Shown: in pieces, positions 27,409 through 36,588 of the stretch
How the letters are laid out: each line of letters opens with the position of its first letter
Numbering within the stretch: position 1 is the stretch's first letter
Source of the DNA: Burkholderiales bacterium
Lineage (GTDB): Bacteria; Pseudomonadota; Gammaproteobacteria; Burkholderiales; Thiobacteraceae
DNA: 64,000 nucleotides
Assembly (NCBI GenBank): GCA_023511995.1
Contig: JAIMAL010000016.1
Coordinates: 1 to 64,000, forward strand
Reading direction: 5' to 3'
Notes under the pieces: model-generated
What the model was told of the DNA's origin: nothing
The model's database searches: none
What the model saw: only the letters and a program-made list of their open reading frames with translations
Program-made: the position numbers and the translations under genes

Positions 27409-27469
27409 TCTCGGTGCGCCTCGAATTGTCCTGTGCAAGCGGTATAGTGCCTTGCGCTTGCGCCGGGGC

Positions 27470-29998
27470 TTAGGCCCGGTGTGAGAAGGTCCTGCGTCCT
27501 TGCACCAGAGCAAGGGGAACGGTCGCGGCAAAACCTAGCAGACACGCCCCAACCACGCCCACAGCTGGCGGCGGCCGGAAGTGAAATAGGGCGGCGAGGG
27601 ACGGCACATAGAGCACGAAAAGCAGGAGCGCCAACGTGGCCACCGTCACCAGAAAAAGCACCCGGTTAGGGAGCCGCAGTGTAGCGAGGGAAAGGCCTCG
27701 TCTGCGGTTGACGAAGATCAGGGCGAGGTTGGCCGATACCAGCAGGGCAAAGAGGAAAGCACGGGCCTGCTCTGCATCGAGGTGGGACGCGGCCCAGAAC
27801 AGCGCGATGCCGGCCACGGCCAGCACGGCGGCCCCCTGGGCGAGGGCGCGGGCGAGGGTCGCGCCGCCGAAGAGCAAAGCCTGGGGATCGCGCGGCGGAC
27901 GACGCATGATGTCCTCTTCGGCGGGTTCGTTTTCGAAGGCGAGGGAACAAGCCGGGTCGATGATGAGCTCCAAGAAGGCGATATGGGCGGGATACAACAC
28001 CGGTGGCAGGCCTGCCAGCACCGGCAGCAGCGCGATGCCGGCGATGGGCACGTGCACCGCCATGATGTAGGACATGGATTTCTGCAGGTTGTCGAAGATA
28101 CGCCGCCCCTGGCGGATGGCATTGACGATGGAGGCGAAGTTGTCATCGAGGAGGACCAGGGATGCCGCCTCCCGCGCCACGTCGGTGCCCCGGTTGCCCA
28201 TGGCGATGCCCACGTGTGCGGCCTTCAGCGCCGGCGCGTCGTTCACGCCGTCGCCGGTCATGGCCACGATTTCGCCCGCGGCGCGAAAGGCTTGAACCAG
28301 GCGCAGTTTCTGCGCCGGTGTGATACGCGCGCAGACATGCACACCAGCAAGGCGTTGGCGCAATGCCGCCTCATCGAGCCGCGCCAACTCCTCGCCGGAC
28401 AGCACGTCATCGGCCGGCAATCCCGCCTTAAGGGCGATAGCGCGGGCGGTAGTGGGATAGTCGCCGGTGATCATCACCACGCGAATCCCTGCCGCGTGAC
28501 ATTGGGCGACGGCCTCCGGGATTTCGGCACGCAAGGGGTCTTCCAGTCCCACCAGCCCGAGAAAGCGGAAATCGAAATCGTGTTCCATGGCAGGCAGGAC
28601 CTCGCCGGCAAAGCGCGCCCCTGCCACGGCCAGCACACGCCGGCCGCGTGATGCCATCGCCTCCGCCGCCTCCAACACCCTTTGCGCTTCCCCCGGCGCC
28701 AAATGGCAGAGGTCCACCACGGCCTCTGGTGCGCCCTTGACCGCCACAATATGGGCCGACTCGGTAGTACTCCGCCAGACATGGGCCATGGTGCGCAGTT
28801 GCGGATGAAGACCGTAGTCGTGCACCAGCGTCCAATCTCGGTGCAGATGTTCCGTGTCGGCCAGGAGACGTTGCCCCAGAGCATGGAAAGCCTGATCCAT
28901 GGGGTCGAAGGGATCTTCTTCACTGGCGAGGATGGCGAATTCCACCAGGGGATGGAAGGATTCGGGCAGTTGCGTACAGGCCGCCACTGCGAGTCCTGCT
29001 TGCGGCTGCCACAGCTCCGCCACCTGCATGCGGTTTTCGGTGAGGGTACCGGTCTTGTCCACACACAGCACCGACACCGCGCCCAGAGTTTCGATCGCTG
29101 CCACGCGGCGCGTGAGAACCTTCTGCGCGGACAGGCGCCAGGCTCCCAGAGCGGGGAAAAGGGTCAGCACCACCGGATACTCCTCCGGCAGTAGTGCCAT
29201 CGCCAGCGCAATGCCGGCGAGCACGGCGGTGAGCCACTCACCGCGCAGAAACCCATAGATGAGGGCGAGCGTGATACTCGCGGCGAGGGCAAAGAGGGCG
29301 AGGGTGCGGATGAGACGGGCGGTCTGCTGCTTTAGAGGCGAGCTTTCCCGGGTTAGACCGGCGAGAGACAGGCCGATGCGACCCATTTCACTGCGGGGGC
29401 CGGTCGCGGTGATGCGGGCAATCCCGTGGCCGGCCACCACCAGCGTCCCGGAATAGACGAAGGGCGTGTCCTCACCCCCGGGCTGCGTCGGTGACGGTTC
29501 GCCCTCGGCGGGCAGTTTGCGCACGGGCACGGCCTCGCCCGTGAGCAGTGATTCGTCCACCATGAGCCCGCTGGCCTCAATCAACACGCCGTCGGCGGGA
29601 ACCCTGTCGCCTTCGCTCAATACCACCAAATCGCCGCGCACCACTTCGCGGCCGGGAATGCGCACCCGCTGCCCATCGCGGATCACCAGCGCACGCGGGC
29701 TCGACAGATCGCGCAGCCTGGTGATCGCTTGCTCGCTGCGGCCTTCCTGATAGAGGGTAAGCCCCAGAGTGACCAGCACGAAGCCGAGCAAAAACAGCGC
29801 CTCGCGCAGTTCCCCGAACAGGGAATAGAGGAAAGCGGCACCGAGCAGTAGCAGGAACATGGGCTCGGCCAGGGCCTCCACAAGGAGCCGTAAAAACCCG
29901 TGCCGCGCCTCACCCGGAAGGACATTGGGTCCCTCCTCCTGCAGGCGCCGCGCTGCTTCCGTCGCGTCGAGACCGGAAGGCGCCTTTGGCGTCGTCAT
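27470..29998 (-). CDS. P-type cation-transporting ATPase
   Basis: An 842-residue P-type ATPase with the actuator motif SLLTGEAVP, phosphorylation motif DKTGTLTEN and hinge MTGDGVNDAPAL. TM4 carries PEEYPV instead of the calcium-pump PEGLP, and TM6 reads LIIDPACSLAFENEP. This places it in a bacterial P2-like subgroup whose ion is not settled; calcium, magnesium or another cation are possible. The ATG at 29998 is preferred to one at 30103, which would add an Arg/Pro-rich leader. It is apparently monocistronic. Confidence 0.88.
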   Translation of the reverse strand: MTTPKAPSGLDATEAARRLQEEGPNVLPGEARHGFLRLLVEALAEPMFLLLLGAAFLYSLFGELREALFLLGFVLVTLGLTLYQEGRSEQAITRLRDLSSPRALVIRDGQRVRIPGREVVRGDLVVLSEGDRVPADGVLIEASGLMVDESLLTGEAVPVRKLPAEGEPSPTQPGGEDTPFVYSGTLVVAGHGIARITATGPRSEMGRIGLSLAGLTRESSPLKQQTARLIRTLALFALAASITLALIYGFLRGEWLTAVLAGIALAMALLPEEYPVVLTLFPALGAWRLSAQKVLTRRVAAIETLGAVSVLCVDKTGTLTENRMQVAELWQPQAGLAVAACTQLPESFHPLVEFAILASEEDPFDPMDQAFHALGQRLLADTEHLHRDWTLVHDYGLHPQLRTMAHVWRSTTESAHIVAVKGAPEAVVDLCHLAPGEAQRVLEAAEAMASRGRRVLAVAGARFAGEVLPAMEHDFDFRFLGLVGLEDPLRAEIPEAVAQCHAAGIRVVMITGDYPTTARAIALKAGLPADDVLSGEELARLDEAALRQRLAGVHVCARITPAQKLRLVQAFRAAGEIVAMTGDGVNDAPALKAAHVGIAMGNRGTDVAREAASLVLLDDNFASIVNAIRQGRRIFDNLQKSMSYIMAVHVPIAGIALLPVLAGLPPVLYPAHIAFLELIIDPACSLAFENEPAEEDIMRRPPRDPQALLFGGATLARALAQGAAVLAVAGIALFWAASHLDAEQARAFLFALLVSANLALIFVNRRRGLSLATLRLPNRVLFLVTVATLALLLFVLYVPSLAALFHFRPPPAVGVVGACLLGFAATVPLALVQGRRTFSHRA

Positions 29999-30103
29999 CC
30001 CAGCAGGAGAGCCGGAATCAGGCAGCGCCGGAGGGTGGCGCCGGGTCGGCGAAGAGACGGCCCGTGGGGGCCGGCGGTCGTTGCGATTGAACCGTGCGCC
30101 CAT

Positions 30104-30500
30104 GGCCCAGGGAGGGCCTTAAAGAAGCATGGGTTTGCATCCAAAAAGCGGGTGGCTGTCAAGCGATTGGGTATGTGTTCAGCTTTTTACTGAAGCTTTC
30201 AGAGAGAGCGTGTGCGCGGCATTTTCCCGGCCAGATGATCAGGAGCAGATCCGCGCCCCCCTTCTACTTCGCTAACCCTTTCTACAGTCTACCTGATCGT
30301 GTGCAAGTCGAAAGCGAGTGGCTCCCGGTCGACTCGTCCCGCGGAAGGTCGTCAGGCAGCTCAACGATCTGATGATCTGATACACGTGCATGTGCTTCAC
30401 CTCGATGCTGGGGCAGTTTACACATTTCGCCCGCTTCGAGGATACGCAAGGAAGTGCATGGTCTGATCCTATTGTCACGTCGAGTCTACTGATTTCTTGA
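30104..30500. other. Gene-free start of the lower-GC region
   Basis: No coding sequence is recognised. A minus-strand TTGACA (30157-30162) could be the -35 of the ATPase promoter, but its -10 is unclear. Base composition and codon texture change here from the very GC-rich left side to the cyan/thiocyanate block. Confidence 0.4.
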
Positions 30501-30517
30501 TGCACTGCTAAGGTGCA
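30501..30517. promoter_or_regulatory. NtrC-type binding site upstream of the cyn operon
   Basis: TGCACTGCTAAGGTGCA matches the NtrC consensus TGCACY-N4-TGGTGCA at all but one specified position. It lies about 120 bases upstream of a sigma-54 promoter, the usual enhancer distance. A second TGCA-rich segment at 30533-30549 is weaker. Confidence 0.82.
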
Positions 30518-30598
30518 TCGTGCCCAGTTATTGTGCATTGGGGATGATGCGGAACCTTCGCGACTCCGCTGTCACGGTGAGAAAAGGCCAGATGGATC

Positions 30599-30625
30599 GC
30601 TAGCTTTCCGCTAGCCGGATTTTTT
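30599..30625 (+). terminator. Terminator-like hairpin before the cyn promoter
   Basis: GCTAGC-TTTCC-GCTAGC is followed by CGGA and six T. It lies between the NtrC box and the -24 element and would insulate the cyn operon from upstream transcription. Confidence 0.55.
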
Positions 30626-30634
30626 CACTTGGGT

Positions 30635-30650
30635 TGGAACGCATATTGCT
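30635..30650 (+). promoter_or_regulatory. Sigma-54 promoter of the cyn operon
   Basis: TGGAACG-CATA-TTGCT differs from TGGCACG-N4-TTGCW at one base. The GG and GC dinucleotides are correctly 10 bases apart. The predicted start is about 40 bases before the cynA ATG. Confidence 0.85.
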
Positions 30651-30700
30651 ACGCGAAAGGACAGCGAGCGACTGTTCACGGTGTGTGAAAGGAGTCTGTG

Positions 30701-32062
30701 ATGTCTGCGTTCAAGAATCCATTCGACCCCAACCTGCGCCTGCACCGGCGCGGCTGCGCCTGCGGCCGCCATCACAGCCAGGCTGAACACGACGCCGAGG
30801 TGCGCGGAGAGGAGGCCGTCATTGGCCGCCTGGTGGAAGCCACAGTGGTGCGCGCCATGTTTCCGAAAGACGAGACAAGGCGCAATTTCATTCGCGCCGT
30901 GGGAGCGGGGACAGCGCTGGCGGCGATCTCTCATTTCTTTCCTCTGAGCGCCGCCAAGGCTCTAGCAGCCGAGGGTGGTGGCCCGATAGAAAAGAAGGAT
31001 CTCAAGATTGGCTTTATTCCGATCACCTGCGCCACTCCGATCATCATGGCTGAACCCATGGGTTTTTATGCCAAGCAGGGACTCAACGTAACCCTCGTCA
31101 AGACGGCGGGCTGGGCAGTGGTGCGCGACAAGGTTATCAACAAAGAATACGACGCTTCACACATGCTCTCACCCATGCCCATTGCCATGAGCCTGGGGCT
31201 CGGTTCCAGGCCGGTCGCAATTGACGTTGCCGCGATCGAGAACATCAACGGCCAGGCCATCACTCTGCACCTCAAGCATAAAGACAAGCTGTCTCCCAGC
31301 TCGTGGAAGGGCATGAAGTTTGGGATTCCCTTCGATTATTCGATCCACAATTTGCTGTTGCGCTATTTCCTGGCAGAACATGGTCTTGATCCCGACAAGG
31401 ACGTCGAGCTGCGCGTGCTGCCGCCACCCGACATGGTGGCCAACCTCCGTGCCGGAAACATAGACGGCTTCCTTGGCCCGGAACCGTTCAATCAGCGCGC
31501 GGTCTTCGAAGGTGTTGGCTTTATTCACACCTTGTCCAAGGAAATCTGGGACGGGCATCCTTGCTGCGCGTTCGGCGTGGCGGAAGGCTTCGCCAAGACC
31601 TATCCCAATACCTTTGGTGCGCTGTTCCGTGCCATTGCGCTGGCTACCCACTACGCCAGTAACAAAGCCAACCGAAGTACCATCATCCAAGCGATTGCCC
31701 CAGCCAACTACCTCAACCAGCCTGTACCAGTATTGGAGCAGGTCATGAGCGGCCGCTTTGCCGATGGTCTGGGCAATGTCAAGAACGTGCCGGATCGAGT
31801 CGACTTCGACCCCTTCCCTTGGCAGTCGATGGCGGTATGGATACTTACACAGTTAAAGCGTTGGGGATACGTCAAGGGAGATTTGGATTATCGACAGATT
31901 GCGGAAAATGTGTTTTTGGCAACGGACGCCAGAAAACGCATGATGGAACTAGGCTTGAACCCACCCAAGGAAAACTACCGTAAACACACCATTATGGGCA
32001 AGGAATTCGATCCCGCCAAACCCGAGGAATATTTGCGTTCCTTCACCTTGAGGAGGGCCTGA
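30701..32062 (+). CDS. cynA: Cyanate/nitrate-type ABC substrate-binding protein
   Basis: A 453-residue NrtA/CmpA-family binding protein. A Tat motif (TRRNFIRAVGAG, RR at 60-61) is unusually preceded by about 59 residues with a Cys/His cluster (RRGCACGRHH). The binding domain starts LKIGFIPITCATPIIMAEPM. It is followed by a permease, an ATPase and cynS, which points to cyanate as substrate; within the family, nitrate and bicarbonate are the alternatives. ATG at 30701 or an adjacent GTG at 30698 can serve the AAAGGAG site. Confidence 0.82.
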   Translation: MSAFKNPFDPNLRLHRRGCACGRHHSQAEHDAEVRGEEAVIGRLVEATVVRAMFPKDETRRNFIRAVGAGTALAAISHFFPLSAAKALAAEGGGPIEKKDLKIGFIPITCATPIIMAEPMGFYAKQGLNVTLVKTAGWAVVRDKVINKEYDASHMLSPMPIAMSLGLGSRPVAIDVAAIENINGQAITLHLKHKDKLSPSSWKGMKFGIPFDYSIHNLLLRYFLAEHGLDPDKDVELRVLPPPDMVANLRAGNIDGFLGPEPFNQRAVFEGVGFIHTLSKEIWDGHPCCAFGVAEGFAKTYPNTFGALFRAIALATHYASNKANRSTIIQAIAPANYLNQPVPVLEQVMSGRFADGLGNVKNVPDRVDFDPFPWQSMAVWILTQLKRWGYVKGDLDYRQIAENVFLATDARKRMMELGLNPPKENYRKHTIMGKEFDPAKPEEYLRSFTLRRA

Positions 32063-32065
32063 GCG

Positions 32066-32902
32066 ATGATGCGATCTCTTGCTTTTCGGTCCGGACTGCT
32101 CTCCCTGGTGATTCTGACGGCTTTTCTACTGGTCTGGCATATTGCCACAGAGGCAGATCACAAGACGTCGGCCAGAGTCACTGACGAGTACGCCACTCTT
32201 ATGGGGGGCAGTGCCCAAACTTCTGACATCCCTGGCCCAATGGCGGTCGGCAGGACGCTTCTGAGCAAACTATCCAGTCCCTTCTATGACAATGGTCCCA
32301 ATGACAAAGGGATTGGTATTCAGCTCGCGTATTCGTTGGCTCGCGTTATCTCTGGGTTTGTGCTGGCTGCCATCGTGGCGATTCCGCTTGGGTTCGTTAT
32401 TGGCATGTCGCCGGTGATGCAGGGTGCGCTGAATCCGTTCGTCCAGGTCATGAAGCCAATTTCGCCTCTGGCTTGGATGCCACTGGCACTTTATACCCTG
32501 AAGGACTCTAGTCTGTCGGCCATATTCGTGATCTTTATCTGTTCGATTTGGCCGATGTTACTCAATACCGCACATGGGGTTGCCTCTGTGAAGAAGGAAT
32601 GGCTCAACGTCGCCAGAACTCTTGAAGTCAAACCCTTACGCACCGCCTGGGGAGTGATCCTCCCTGCAGCTGCCCCGACCATCGTCACTGGCATGCGCAT
32701 CTCTATGGGTATAGCGTGGCTGGTGATTGTTGCTGCCGAGATGTTGATTGGGGGCACGGGTATAGGATATTTCGTCTGGAACGAATGGAACAATCTTAGC
32801 ATCGTCAACGTAATTGTTGCCATATTCCTGATTGGCGTGGTAGGGCTTTGCCTGGATATCGTTTTTGGCGCTCTACTCAAGCTGGTCAGCTACACAGAAT
32901 GA
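32066..32902 (+). CDS. cynB: Cyanate/nitrate-type ABC permease
   Basis: A 278-residue NrtB/TauC-like permease with about six membrane helices. The EAA loop region is VKKEWLNVARTLEVKPLRTA, and the conserved periplasmic end reads AAEMLIGGTGIGYFVWNEWN. It starts three bases after cynA and is followed closely by the ATPase. The first helix near residues 10-28 is preceded by only a short basic leader. Confidence 0.85.
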   Translation: MMRSLAFRSGLLSLVILTAFLLVWHIATEADHKTSARVTDEYATLMGGSAQTSDIPGPMAVGRTLLSKLSSPFYDNGPNDKGIGIQLAYSLARVISGFVLAAIVAIPLGFVIGMSPVMQGALNPFVQVMKPISPLAWMPLALYTLKDSSLSAIFVIFICSIWPMLLNTAHGVASVKKEWLNVARTLEVKPLRTAWGVILPAAAPTIVTGMRISMGIAWLVIVAAEMLIGGTGIGYFVWNEWNNLSIVNVIVAIFLIGVVGLCLDIVFGALLKLVSYTE

Positions 32903-32912
32903 GGGAAAGCTT

Positions 32913-33839
32913 ATGAGCACCCAGCCTTTTCTCAAAGTGGAGGGCTTAACCAAGATTTTCCCAGCCAGGCGGGGCGGCAAGCCCGTGGCGGCAATCAAAG
33001 AGGTGCACTTCACTATTGAGCGTGGTGAATTTGTTTGCATCATCGGCCATTCAGGCTGCGGCAAATCGACGATACTGAATATTCTTGCTGGGCTGGATGA
33101 GGCCACCGACGGCGTCGTGATCATGGACGGTCGGCAGGTATCAGGGCCCGGGTTGGACCGAGGCGTCGTATTCCAGGGGCATGCTCTCTTTCCCTGGCTT
33201 ACGGTGAGGGAAAACATCGAGTTCGCCATTAAATCGCGCTGGCCAGAATGGAGCAAGGACAAGGTTCGTGCCCATTGTCAGAAATACATAGACTTGGTGC
33301 ATTTGACTGGACACGAATACAAAAAGCCGGCCGAGCTCTCGGGCGGCATGAGGCAGCGGGTCGGAATTGCGCGCGCGTTTTCTATTGAACCCAAGATGTT
33401 GCTGCTGGACGAGCCTTTTGCTGCGCTCGACGCACTGACCCGCGCGATGATCCAGGATGAACTGCTGAGTATTTGCGCCAAGACCCGTCAGACTGTGTTT
33501 ATGATCACTCACGACGTGGATGAGGCCATCCGGTTGGCCGACAAGGTTTTGCTGATGACCAACGGACCAGAAGCGAGGATTGCCGAGATCGTAGTCAATA
33601 CCTTGCCGCGGAGTCGGACAAAACATGATGTATACAAGCACCCCCACTACTATCGCATCCGCAACCACTTGATTGATTTCCTGGTGAACCGTTCCAGGCA
33701 CTCTACGATGGCTGCACAGCCCGATTACGATGGCCATAGTCCGCCAATCGTTTGCCCGGGGCTTGAGGCGGACGAGGAAGCCGACGGTGGGCGGGAGTTG
33801 GTGTACCCACCTCGGCAGACTGTACCTTCTGTATCCTAA
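32913..33839 (+). CDS. cynD: Cyanate/nitrate-type ABC ATPase
   Basis: A 308-residue NrtD/CmpD-like ATPase. Walker A is GHSGCGKST, the Q-loop VVFQGHALFPW, the signature LSGGMRQRVG and Walker B MLLLDEPFAALD. The C-terminal 60 residues beyond the ATPase core are low-complexity and hydrophilic and are not recognised. The start at 32913 is preferred because the longer frame overlaps the permease. cynS follows 26 bases downstream. Confidence 0.85.
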   Translation: MSTQPFLKVEGLTKIFPARRGGKPVAAIKEVHFTIERGEFVCIIGHSGCGKSTILNILAGLDEATDGVVIMDGRQVSGPGLDRGVVFQGHALFPWLTVRENIEFAIKSRWPEWSKDKVRAHCQKYIDLVHLTGHEYKKPAELSGGMRQRVGIARAFSIEPKMLLLDEPFAALDALTRAMIQDELLSICAKTRQTVFMITHDVDEAIRLADKVLLMTNGPEARIAEIVVNTLPRSRTKHDVYKHPHYYRIRNHLIDFLVNRSRHSTMAAQPDYDGHSPPIVCPGLEADEEADGGRELVYPPRQTVPSVS

Positions 33840-33865
33840 ACTCGTTGAATTGAGGAGTAATCGTT

Positions 33866-34309
33866 ATGAATCGCGCTGACGTCACTGAAATGATTGTTGC
33901 CAACAAACTGAAGAAAGGGCTGAAGTGGAGCGAGATCGCTAAGGCAGTGGGCCAGAGCAAGGAGTGGGTCACTGCAGGGTGCTTGGGACAGATGACCTTC
34001 ACCGCAGAACAAGCCAGGGTGTTGGGGGAGTTGTTGGAGCTACCTGCCGAAGCGGTAGCTTTGTTGCAGGTGGTTCCGTATAAGGGATCGCTGCCGACCA
34101 CGGTGCCTACCGATCCCCTGATTTACCGGTTTTACGAGCTAATCATGGTCTACGGTACGACTATCAAGGAGTTGATCCACGAGGAGTTTGGCGACGGCAT
34201 CATGAGTGCGATCGATTTCTCTATGGACATCAGCCGTGAGCCCGATCCGAAAGGGGACAGGGTCAAGATCGTGCTCAGCGGAAAGTTCCTCCCCTACAAG
34301 ATGTATTGA
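33866..34309 (+). CDS. cynS: Cyanate hydratase (cyanase) CynS
   Basis: A 147-residue protein, close to the usual 156. It has an N-terminal helical bundle (KLKKGLKWSEIAKAVGQS) and a C-terminal catalytic domain. The active-site Arg and Glu lie in PLIYRFYELIMVYG, and Ser in GDGIMSAIDFSMDI. It converts cyanate and bicarbonate to ammonia and CO2. Together with the upstream importer it forms a cyanate-assimilation operon under nitrogen-type control. Confidence 0.95.
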   Translation: MNRADVTEMIVANKLKKGLKWSEIAKAVGQSKEWVTAGCLGQMTFTAEQARVLGELLELPAEAVALLQVVPYKGSLPTTVPTDPLIYRFYELIMVYGTTIKELIHEEFGDGIMSAIDFSMDISREPDPKGDRVKIVLSGKFLPYKMY

Positions 34310-34360
34310 GGCAGGATCACGGCTTGCCGGCTGTTGGCTTGGTGCACCAATTCAGAAACC

Positions 34361-34392
34361 CTGGCAGGCCCTTGATCCAAGAGGCCTGCCAG
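34361..34392. terminator. Hairpin after cynS
   Basis: CTGGCAGGCC-N12-GGCCTGCCAG is a perfect 10-bp stem about 50 bases after cynS. There is no T tract. It is probably a transcription end or an mRNA-stabilising structure. Confidence 0.55.
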
Positions 34393-35798
34393 ACGAGTGC
34401 ATCACATTGGATATCGCATGCGGGGGCCTAACCGGCTAGCCGCCTCGGGGCATCTTTGGCAGATGACTGCCAAAGACACGAGCAACCGCTTAACATTCTG
34501 CCCTTTGGAGATCGCCACGGCCTGTAAGCGACTCGCGATGCGCTTTGTGTCGCATCGCAGCCTGGGCGCCACACCCCGCGCATGCACCGCCGGGGGGAGT
34601 TGAGCCCCTCAGCCGCCACGCCAAGCCCGGGCCCCCAAGAAACGGCACGAGCAGCCGCTGCAGGTGGCGGCCTCCCGACCCTCTACCGAATCCACGACCG
34701 GCTGCGCCGTGACATCGTCGCCTTCACCGCGACCCCGTCTCCCACACAGGCTTTGCTTTTGCCCACCCTCCAAGCCCGCCCCACCGCAGCTGCCCACTCG
34801 CAACACGCTGCCCACGAACAACGCCCCTCGGTTCGACAGACGATCGGCTGCTCGAGCGGGACGGCATCGAGCGTTGGAACCCAGACACCGAAGATGAACG
34901 TCCCCCAGCGCTTCGAGCACACCATCCCGGAGTCCTTGGTCGACGATCCTTTGGCGCAGCTCTTTATGGCTGTGCGCGCATCGACCCCAAACCGGCCGAC
35001 TGGCTGGTCTTCTCCGAGGACGGCCCCCCACTTCCTCGACCAATTTTCCGTCCGCCTCAAAAGTCGGGCCGAGTGAGAAAGGCGCTGGACGGATACGCTT
35101 GGTGGATTATTTGCTTGGCAAGGTACAGATGGCTGCGCAGTACGGTATCAGTGACGGCTGCTGGGCGCAGACGGATGAGAAGTTGCGGTGCTATTCGCAG
35201 GATCCGTCGTCGGACAGGTGCGAAGCAAAAGACAGCATGCATCACCCAGGATGCGCCTGCCTCATTACCAGCAGGACAACGGGTCCGCGTGGCGGGGCCC
35301 TGGTATCGCACCGGAAATACCAGAACGCTGCCATGGCATTCTTAGGAAGATAAGGACCTAAGTGTGATAGCAGGGCGATGGCATAGGCGGCGAGAAGGTC
35401 CACGCGTGACCCAGGCAGAGCGGGCCGGTTGCGTAGGATTTACGCAGTGGCGCTTTGCCTCACAGCGTCGAATCGGGCATGGAATGGATGTGTTACGGCC
35501 GCACCCAGATGGGGGGACTGGCAGGCCTGTCGATGGTGATCGACCTGCTCAAGGGTGAAGAGGCCAGCCATGGTTAAAGAGAAAACCTGTGCTGAACTAA
35601 TTACCCACTCAGTGAGGGGAAAGCAGCGGGTACACAAACGAGGTGTTTCGGGCAGGTCTTGTCACAAACCGAATGACTTGCGCGATCAGTCGGAAGGGCA
35701 ACTACTGGAATAGGCCGGTGACACAAGCTTGTGCACAACCTTAGGAGAGAAGGGAGACACACCCTGACGAGGGCGTGATTTTATGGTGAAAGCCTGCC
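34393..35798. other. About 1.4 kb without a recognisable gene
   Basis: Several overlapping short frames exist but none has a clear start, ribosome-binding site or family. One plus-strand frame around 34850-35080 (containing DWLVFSEDGPPLPRPIF) looks more protein-like than the rest but lacks a start. Another encodes a 32-residue peptide starting at 35479 (MEWMCYGRTQMGGLAGLSMV). I regard the stretch as decayed sequence within the island. Confidence 0.4.
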
Positions 35799-36578
35799 CT
35801 ACCACCGAAACGTGAGACCGAACAGCCAGCTCGTGTTGGGAGCGCTGTCAGTCAGGCCGAAACGTAGGCCAAAATCGATATCGAAGTCCGGGGTAGGGGA
35901 GAATATCGCTCCAAGAAGGAGCGACCTGACGTAGGCCGTCTCTCCAAGCTTTGGGTTGGTCTGCTGGCTAAGGTCGCTGACGAGCCGCAAGCTGGAATTG
36001 ATATGGTACTCGGCCGCGGCCGAAAGGTGGTGTAGGTGTTTGCGCTGAGGTTCAGAGTCGTAGAAGTTGCGCGTATAGCCGACGTGAAGGTGTGTGGTCC
36101 AATGGGGCATGCGATAGGTCATGACGCCGAAAATACTGGGAATGACGCGATTGGCGCTCAGTCCGTTTTCCCCGGTAGGCAGACTAAAATCCGGGCGCAA
36201 GGCGAAACTTAGTTGTGCCTCCTCGTAGAAGCGCCATTTGAGAGCGATAGCGAGGTCAGAAAAGCCTTCGGTCTGTGTTTGCGCTGAGGGACCTCCTGAA
36301 GAGTCTCGATTGCGTTGGTAAGGCAAACCAACGATCACGTCGAGCTTATCGTCAAGTCCTGCAGAGAGCGTGATCCTATACACGTCCTGCCGCATCTTGC
36401 TACCATCAGTTTTTAACCTCGCCGAGTCGTGGGCTACTTCCAGTTGGAATCTGCCCGCACCCTGGGTCGCGGTATCTTCTGTAATCAGGGGATGCGCTGC
36501 GTGTGTCTGGTTCATCGGCCCGCTCACGAGGAGCAAGGCGGTGATCAAGCAGTAGCGCTTACGAAGCGGAAAAACCAT
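35799..36578 (-). CDS. Outer-membrane beta-barrel transporter-like protein (phenol MetA-pathway family)
   Basis: A 259-residue protein with a signal peptide ending near THAAHP. A series of alternating amphipathic strands follows, ending in an aromatic residue (FGLTFRW), the outer-membrane barrel signature. It resembles the family annotated as putative MetA-pathway-of-phenol-degradation transporters (LITEDTATQGAGRFQLEV near the N-terminus). The ligand is unknown. It lies 10 bases after the glcF-like gene and is probably cotranscribed with it. Confidence 0.75.
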   Translation of the reverse strand: MVFPLRKRYCLITALLLVSGPMNQTHAAHPLITEDTATQGAGRFQLEVAHDSARLKTDGSKMRQDVYRITLSAGLDDKLDVIVGLPYQRNRDSSGGPSAQTQTEGFSDLAIALKWRFYEEAQLSFALRPDFSLPTGENGLSANRVIPSIFGVMTYRMPHWTTHLHVGYTRNFYDSEPQRKHLHHLSAAAEYHINSSLRLVSDLSQQTNPKLGETAYVRSLLLGAIFSPTPDFDIDFGLRFGLTDSAPNTSWLFGLTFRW

Positions 36579-36588
36579 ACCTCCTCTT

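Noticed and set aside
25749-27545. A 598-residue minus-strand frame over speD-speE
   Set aside because: It is antisense to the well-supported fusion gene and has no family match.
34582-35076. A 164-residue plus-strand frame after cynS
   Set aside because: It is low-complexity, has no ribosome-binding site and no family. A different frame in the same region looks equally protein-like.
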